In this document: positions 59,997-64,000 of the stretch, piece after piece
Layout of the letters: each line of letters starts with the position of its first letter
Position numbering within the stretch: position 1 is the stretch's first letter
NCBI GenBank assembly: GCA_963821495.1
Contig: CAWGEA010000001.1
Span: forward strand, 62,001 to 126,000
Direction of reading: 5' to 3'
DNA from: AC-32 sp963821495
Lineage (GTDB): Bacteria; Actinomycetota; Thermoleophilia; Gaiellales; Gaiellaceae
DNA: 64,000 nucleotides
Translations under genes and position numbers: made by a program
The notes under the pieces: generated by a model
The model's database searches: none
Told to the model about the DNA's origin: nothing
What the model saw: only the letters and a program-made list of their open reading frames with translations

Positions 59997-60848
59997 GTGA
60001 CGGACGCAAAGGCTGAGCTGCCCGGACTGGAGGAGCGCTTCGCGGAGGTGCGCGGCGGGAAGCTGCGCTATCTCGCCGGAGGCGACGGCGAGCCGCTCGT
60101 GCTCGTCCACGGGCTCGGCGGCGCGGCCGCGAACTGGCTCGCGCTGGTGCCGCTGCTGCTTCCGCGTCGGCGGCTGCTCGTCCCCGAGCTGCCCGGCCAC
60201 GGCGGCTCCTCGGCGCTGCCCGCGGCGCCGTCGCTGGACACCTACGCCGACCGCCTCGGGCTGCTGCTGAACCAGGAGGGAGCGGCCCCGGCGCCGGTCG
60301 TCGGCCACTCGCTCGGCGGGGCGGTCGCGTTGCGTCTTGCAATCCGCCGGCCCGAGGCCGTGAGCGCGCTCGTGCTCGCCGGGGCGGCGGGGATCTCGTC
60401 CGGCGCGCGCTACGCGCGCTACGCACTGGCGATCACCGGGATCGTGAAGCCGGGCCGCAAGATCGCACCGCACCGTCGCCGCGTCGCGCGCTCCGCCTTC
60501 CTGAAGCGCGTGGTCTTCGGGCGCTGGGGCGCCTCGGACCCGCCGGCGCTGCCGGACGAGCTCGTCGAGGCGTTCCTCGCCGGTACGGCACGGCATACGG
60601 ACACCGTCAGCGCGGCCAACGCGCTCGTCCGCGACGACCCGCGGCTCGACCTGGACCGGATTCGCTGTCCGAGCCTCGTCCTCTGGGGCGCACGCGACCA
60701 CCAGCTTCCGGTCGGCGACGCCTTCGACTACGCCCGCCGCCTCCGCGCGAGGCTGCGCGTGATCGCCGACTGCGGCCACCTGCTGATCGCCGAGCGCCCG
60801 GAGGCCTGCGCCGACGCGATCACGGACTTCCTCGCGACCAGCCGCTAA
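59997..60848 (+). CDS. Alpha/beta-fold hydrolase
   Basis: A 283-residue hydrolase with oxyanion HGLGG, nucleophile Ser in GHSLGG, Asp in WGARDHQLP and His in CGHLL, a complete catalytic triad. A basic helical cap (GIVKPGRKIAPHRRRVARSA) lies in between. Substrate unknown; related enzymes are esterases or C-C hydrolases. GTG 59997 follows an AATAAT box by eight bases. Confidence 0.88.
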   Translation: MTDAKAELPGLEERFAEVRGGKLRYLAGGDGEPLVLVHGLGGAAANWLALVPLLLPRRRLLVPELPGHGGSSALPAAPSLDTYADRLGLLLNQEGAAPAPVVGHSLGGAVALRLAIRRPEAVSALVLAGAAGISSGARYARYALAITGIVKPGRKIAPHRRRVARSAFLKRVVFGRWGASDPPALPDELVEAFLAGTARHTDTVSAANALVRDDPRLDLDRIRCPSLVLWGARDHQLPVGDAFDYARRLRARLRVIADCGHLLIAERPEACADAITDFLATSR

Positions 60849-60860
60849 CCTGTGCGTGCT

Positions 60861-60934
60861 CGGGGTGTGGCGCAGCCTGGTAGCGCGCTCCGTTCGGGTC
60901 GGAGAGGTCCCCAGTTCAAATCTGGGCACCCCGA
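60861..60934 (+). tRNA. tRNA-Pro (CGG)
   Basis: Acceptor CGGGGTG/CACCCCG with C1-G72, the hallmark of bacterial tRNA-Pro; anticodon stem CTCCG/CGGAG with loop TTCGGGT; T arm CCCAG/CTGGG with loop TTCAAAT; discriminator A. CCA not encoded. Confidence 0.95.
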
Positions 60935-60941
60935 TTTGGAA

Positions 60942-60970
60942 CGTGGGGGAGCCTCTCGGGTTCCCCCACG
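60942..60970. terminator. Terminator-type hairpin after tRNA-Pro
   Basis: CGTGGGGGAGCC (60942-60953), loop TCTCG, GGTTCCCCCACG (60959-60970): a 12-bp stem with one wobble, between the tRNA and the convergent cupin gene. Confidence 0.7.
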
Positions 60971-60992
60971 GCCCGTTCTCGGTATTCGACTC

Positions 60993-61430
60993 TCAGGCGG
61001 GGGTGAGCCCGTGGCGTCGCATCACCGCTGCGAGCTCGGAGGGATCGGGCGGGCCACCCGCAGCGGCCTGTACGACCGCGGCGGCGTCGCGGAAGTAGCC
61101 CGGCCCGAGGACGCCGGGGCTGACGATTGCAAGCGCGGTGGCGTCGAGATCGCCGTTGTTGTCGAACCGGTGGACGGCACCGCGCGGGATGCAGATGATC
61201 TCGCCGGGCCCGACGTCGACCTGTGTGCCCTCGATCGTCCAGGTGAGCACGCCGCTCAGCCCGTAGATCGTCTCCTCGTAGGCGTCGTGGCTGTGAGCGA
61301 TCGGAACGTTCGCGCCGGCCGGGACGTCGAACTCGAAGATCGCCACCCCGCCTCCGGAGTCCTCGCCCTCCAGGAGGAACCGAATTGCGAGCGGTCCGAT
61401 CCTGATCTCTTCACGTGTTGCAGTCGACAT
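60993..61430 (-). CDS. Cupin-domain protein
   Basis: A 145-residue single cupin. PIAHSHDAYEETIYGLSGVL is motif 1 with two His and a Glu as metal ligands, and PGEIICIPRGAVHRF is motif 2 with the third His. AGGAGGG precedes the ATG. It is divergent from a MarR regulator and shares its operator, so it is likely the regulated target. Enzymatic or sensory role unknown. Confidence 0.85.
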   Translation of the reverse strand: MSTATREEIRIGPLAIRFLLEGEDSGGGVAIFEFDVPAGANVPIAHSHDAYEETIYGLSGVLTWTIEGTQVDVGPGEIICIPRGAVHRFDNNGDLDATALAIVSPGVLGPGYFRDAAAVVQAAAGGPPDPSELAAVMRRHGLTPA

Positions 61431-61456
61431 GCGTATCCCTCCTGTCGCTCCGGATG

Positions 61457-61508
61457 GTAAAGTAACTTGACGTTATATGCAGAAGCAAACTAAGTCAAGT
61501 CCTTTTAC
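61457..61508. promoter_or_regulatory. MarR operator and divergent promoters (cupin/marR)
   Basis: GTAAAGTAACTTGAC (61457-61471) and its inverted counterpart GTCAAGTCCTTTTAC (61494-61508) match at 12 of 15 positions, 22 bases apart. They overlap the cupin promoter (minus TTGACT 61498-61493, 17 bases, TAACGT 61475-61470) and a TAACTT box (61463-61468) eight bases before the marR ATG. Confidence 0.7.
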
Positions 61509-61947
61509 TGATCCGAGTGAGGAGGCGCCCGGCCAGCCCCTGATCGGTGCCCTCCTACGGATGCCCTGGGAGACGGTGCGGCTGCGGATGCTCGAGCACC
61601 TCCACGCGCGCGGCTTCGACGACCTCGACACTCCCCACCTGAACGTCCTCCAGTATCCAGGTCCGCACGGCATGCGGCCCTCCGAGCTGGCCGCGCGACT
61701 CGGCACGAGCAAGCAGGCGCTGAACTACCTGCTGCGGGAGCTCGAGCGCCGCGGATACCTCGAGCGGGACAAGCATCCGGACGACCTGCGGTCGAAGCGA
61801 ATCGTGCTCACGGGTCGCGGCCGGTCGGCGGTGAGCGCCATCCGCGAGGCGGTCGGGGACACCGAGCAGGAATGGGCCGAGAAGCTCGGGCCGAGGCGGT
61901 TCGCCCACCTTCGCAGCCTCCTGGTCGAGCTCAACGAGCTGCCGTGA
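61477..61947 (+). CDS. MarR-family transcriptional regulator
   Basis: A 156-residue winged helix regulator. HTH at MRPSELAARLGTSKQALNYL with wing LERRGYLERDKHPDDLRSKR, the MarR signature with DxRSK. The first codons overlap one half of the operator, indicating autorepression. ATG 61477 is supported by the TAACTT box eight bases upstream. Confidence 0.9.
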   Translation: MQKQTKSSPFTDPSEEAPGQPLIGALLRMPWETVRLRMLEHLHARGFDDLDTPHLNVLQYPGPHGMRPSELAARLGTSKQALNYLLRELERRGYLERDKHPDDLRSKRIVLTGRGRSAVSAIREAVGDTEQEWAEKLGPRRFAHLRSLLVELNELP

Positions 61948-61966
61948 ACCAAGGCGGCGACGCGAT

Positions 61967-62113
61967 TCAGCCGCGACGCAGTAGCCGCCGCAGCCGCTCG
62001 AGCAGCGGCGCCGGCGTGCGAGCCGCCCGCGCCTCGCGCCGGGCCTGCTGCTTGACCCAGGCCCGGTGCCGCGAGGAGCGCGTGCCGTACTTCGGCTTCC
62101 AGTAGACCGGCAT
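61967..62113 (-). CDS. 48-aa basic small protein coupled to the MFS gene
   Basis: MPVYWKPKYGTRSSRHRAWV then KQQARREARAARTPAPLLER and LRRLLRRG. The ATG overlaps the stop of the MFS gene (TGATG). It is Arg/Ala-rich and helical in its second half. No family recognised; coupling makes translation likely. Confidence 0.55.
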   Translation of the reverse strand: MPVYWKPKYGTRSSRHRAWVKQQARREARAARTPAPLLERLRRLLRRG

Positions 62114-63345
62114 CAGTCGATCGTCCTGATCTGTCGCGACAGGAGGCCGCTCGCGATGATGCAGATCGAGATCGCGGCACCCAGGGCGATGATCGTGCCC
62201 GGCTCGGCGAGGCCGGAGAGCGAGCCGACCAGCAGCAGGCCGATCGGCGCCAGGCCGAACGAGCCGAACCAGTCGAGGCTCACCACGCGCGAGAGCATGT
62301 GCTGCGGCACGAGCTGCATCAGCATCGTCTCCCAGATCGTGACGCCGAAGCCGATGCAGACTCCGCGCACGAGGGCGGCCGCCACTGCGACCGGGTACCA
62401 GGGCGTAAGCGCGAACACGATCACGAGCATGCTGTTCACGATCCAAATCAGGTACGAGATCAGCCCGCGCCGGCGCTGGGGGTTGAGCTGGCCGACGAGC
62501 ACCGAGCCGACGATCATCCCGGCCCCGATCGCCGAGAAGACGAGCCCGTAGGCGCCCACGCCGAGGTGAAAGTGCTCGCGCACGAGTTTGGGCGTCAGCA
62601 CCTGGATCGGCGCCCACTGCAGCATCAGCACGAAGGCGAACAGGCTGATCGTCAGCCAGAGCCACGGGATCCCGGCCACGTAGCGGATCCCGGCGCCGAT
62701 CTCGCGCAGCGTGCCCTCGGCCGCGCCGCGCTCGGACGTGCGCGGCCGGGTCGCGTAGACGAAGGCAAAGGAGACGAGGTAGGAGACGGCGTTGAAGCCG
62801 AACACGACGGTCGCGCCGGCGAGGCCGTAGAGCAGCGACGCCACCGACGGCCCGATCAGGAAGCTGCCCTGGCGCGCCATCCCGATCAGCGCGTTCGCCG
62901 AGCCGAGCTCCGGGCCGTCGACTACGAGCGGGATCAGGCCGCCGAGGGCGGGCGTGAAGAAGCCCGTCGCGAGACCCTCGACGAACGCGATCGCGGCCAG
63001 CGAGCCGATGCTGAGGTGGCCGGTGGCGTCGACCGCCGCGAGTACGCCGATAACCGCGAAGCGCGCGGCGTCGGAGACCAGCATCAGCGTGCGGCGGTCG
63101 TAGCGGTCCGCGAGCGCGCCGCCGACAAGGACGGTCGAGAGCAGCCCGACGCCCTGCAGCGTCAGGACGAACCCCAGCGAGCGCGCGGAGCCGGTGAGCG
63201 TGAACGTGCGCCAGCCGAGCGCGACCACGAACGAGGCGTCGCCGAGCAGCGAGATCGCCTGTCCGATCCAGAGCAGCCGGAAGTCGCGGCTCTGGAAGGC
63301 CTGCAGGAGACGGGCGCGCGAAGGCGTGGCGGCGGTTGCCTCCAT
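62113..63345 (-). CDS. MFS transporter (MFS_3/enterobactin exporter-like)
   Basis: A 410-residue, twelve-helix permease. FRLLWIGQAISLLGDASFVV and the loop 2-3 motif GGALADRYDRRTLMLVSD are those of the MFS_3 group of drug or siderophore exporters. ATG 63345 lies seven bases after a TAGCTT box (leaderless). Substrate unknown. Confidence 0.9.
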   Translation of the reverse strand: MEATAATPSRARLLQAFQSRDFRLLWIGQAISLLGDASFVVALGWRTFTLTGSARSLGFVLTLQGVGLLSTVLVGGALADRYDRRTLMLVSDAARFAVIGVLAAVDATGHLSIGSLAAIAFVEGLATGFFTPALGGLIPLVVDGPELGSANALIGMARQGSFLIGPSVASLLYGLAGATVVFGFNAVSYLVSFAFVYATRPRTSERGAAEGTLREIGAGIRYVAGIPWLWLTISLFAFVLMLQWAPIQVLTPKLVREHFHLGVGAYGLVFSAIGAGMIVGSVLVGQLNPQRRRGLISYLIWIVNSMLVIVFALTPWYPVAVAAALVRGVCIGFGVTIWETMLMQLVPQHMLSRVVSLDWFGSFGLAPIGLLLVGSLSGLAEPGTIIALGAAISICIIASGLLSRQIRTID

Positions 63346-63352
63346 CGAACGA

Positions 63353-63362
63353 AAGCTATCCT
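63353..63362. promoter_or_regulatory. Overlapping divergent -10 boxes (MFS and nitrilase genes)
   Basis: Minus TAGCTT (63358-63353) and plus TATCCT (63357-63362) share two bases. Each lies 6-7 bases before its start codon (63345 and 63369), so the two polymerases would compete for one site. Confidence 0.6.
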
Positions 63363-63368
63363 CAGCGC

Positions 63369-64000
63369 GTGACCGACCTCCTTCGCGTGGCCTGCGTTCA
63401 GATGACGAGCCGCGCCGACAAGGCGGCGAACCTGGAGAAGGCAGAGCGGCTCGTGGCGAAGGCGGCGGCCACCGGCGCCGACGTGGTCGCGCTGCCGGAG
63501 AAGTGGAACGCGATCGGCTCGACCGAGGAGCTGCACGCTGCCGCGGAGCCGCTCGAGGGCGGCGAGTCGGTGGCCGCGATGGCCGGGTGGGCGCGGGTGC
63601 ACGGGATCACGCTCGTCGGCGGCTCGATCTCCGAGAAGCGCGAGGGTCGCGAGAAGCTCTCGAACACCTCGCTCGCCTTCGGGCCCGAAGGCGAGCTGCT
63701 CGGGATCTACCGCAAGATCCACCTCTTCGACGTCGAGGTCGGCGGCCACGTCTACCGCGAGTCGGAGGCCGAGGAGCCCGGCGCGGAGCCGGTGGTCGTC
63801 CAGGGTGAGGGATGGCCGGTCGGGCTGACCGTCTGCTACGACGTCCGCTTTCCCGAGCTCTACCGGATCCTCGCGCTCGAGGGCGCGGAGCTCGTGACTG
63901 TGCCTGCGCACTTCACGACGCCGACCGGCAAGGATCACTGGCACGTGCTCCTGCGCGCGCGGGCGATCGAGAACCAGTACTACGTCGCGGCCCCGGCGCA
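63369..64000 (+). CDS. Nitrilase/omega-amidase-family carbon-nitrogen hydrolase (truncated by window edge)
   Basis: The first 210 residues of a CN-hydrolase. The catalytic triad Glu44 (LPEKW), Lys116 (YRKIHLFD) and Cys156 (TVCYDVRFPELYR) is complete. The motif set resembles Nit2/omega-amidase and deaminated-glutathione amidase enzymes. GTG 63369 follows a TATCCT box by six bases. The C-terminus is outside the window. Confidence 0.9.
   Translation, partial: MTDLLRVACVQMTSRADKAANLEKAERLVAKAAATGADVVALPEKWNAIGSTEELHAAAEPLEGGESVAAMAGWARVHGITLVGGSISEKREGREKLSNTSLAFGPEGELLGIYRKIHLFDVEVGGHVYRESEAEEPGAEPVVVQGEGWPVGLTVCYDVRFPELYRILALEGAELVTVPAHFTTPTGKDHWHVLLRARAIENQYYVAAPA

Overview
The window is about 64 kb of a high-GC chromosome. 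It reads as a deep-branching actinobacterium, most likely class Thermoleophilia (Gaiellales or Solirubrobacterales relatives). The reasons are the actinobacterial-style ribosomal proteins, GTG/TTG starts and many leaderless genes, combined with a Gram-negative-like type IV pilus assembly cluster (pilM-N-O, pilC and a prepilin), a Ku protein and an expanded RNA polymerase beta-prime subunit. The taxonomic placement is inferred from reading alone. No rRNA, CRISPR array, prophage or transposase gene was seen.

Layout. 0-4.4 kb: type IV pilus assembly genes, with a prepilin and pilC transcribed divergently from a striking symmetric promoter. 4.4-6.3 kb: a small GntR regulator, pdxH, a creatininase-family amidohydrolase and a 61-codon ORF that looks like the deletion scar of an ABC transporter. 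6.36-10 kb: tRNA-Met(CAT), rpmG, secE, nusG, rplK, rplA, an L10 leader, rplJ and rplL. 10.1-19.1 kb: a small secreted protein, then rpoB and rpoC. 19.2-22.1 kb: a large secreted protein and a GGDEF diguanylate cyclase sit between rpoC and rpsL. 22.3-44.1 kb: rpsL-rpsG-fusA-tuf and the S10/spc/alpha ribosomal cluster through secY, adk, map, an M29 aminopeptidase, infA, rpmJ, rpsM, rpsK, rpsD, rpoA and rplQ. 44.1-49.0 kb: a VIT-like membrane protein, truA, a secreted DUF6636-like protein, ligA and a PBP4-type carboxypeptidase. 49.1-52.5 kb: a small coiled-coil protein, a LuxR-type response regulator and two divergent cell-wall enzymes (3D domain and NlpC/P60) with related N-terminal coiled coils. 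52.5-64 kb: an acyl-CoA ligase, Ku, a heme-oxygenase-like diiron enzyme with a small coupled partner, an adenylate cyclase-AAA-TPR regulator, a small HTH-like protein with a probable attenuator RNA, an alpha/beta hydrolase, tRNA-Pro(CGG), a cupin/MarR divergon, an MFS exporter with a 48-aa partner, and the start of a nitrilase-family amidase.

How it works together. Most of the window is the transcription and translation core: RNA polymerase, NusG, about thirty ribosomal proteins, EF-G, EF-Tu, IF-1, SecY/SecE, methionine aminopeptidase and adenylate kinase. Genes inside these operons are tightly packed with GTGA/ATGA/TAGTG overlaps, which implies translational coupling. Isolated genes instead often carry a TANNNT -10 box only 6-9 nt before the start codon, so they are probably transcribed without a leader. 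Several ribosomal and polymerase proteins carry unusual acidic E/A/P-rich tails.

The most notable unexplained items are: the S17 gene with a ~170-residue repetitive N-terminal extension and an internal start with a good ribosome binding site; an in-frame partial duplication of the rplN 3' end that forms a new 58-aa ORF; a repeated nine-residue mini-ORF placed directly before nusG and before rpsH; the sigma-28-like symmetric promoter of the pilus genes; the ABC transporter deletion scar; and a short terminator-ended RNA upstream of a 56-aa gene.
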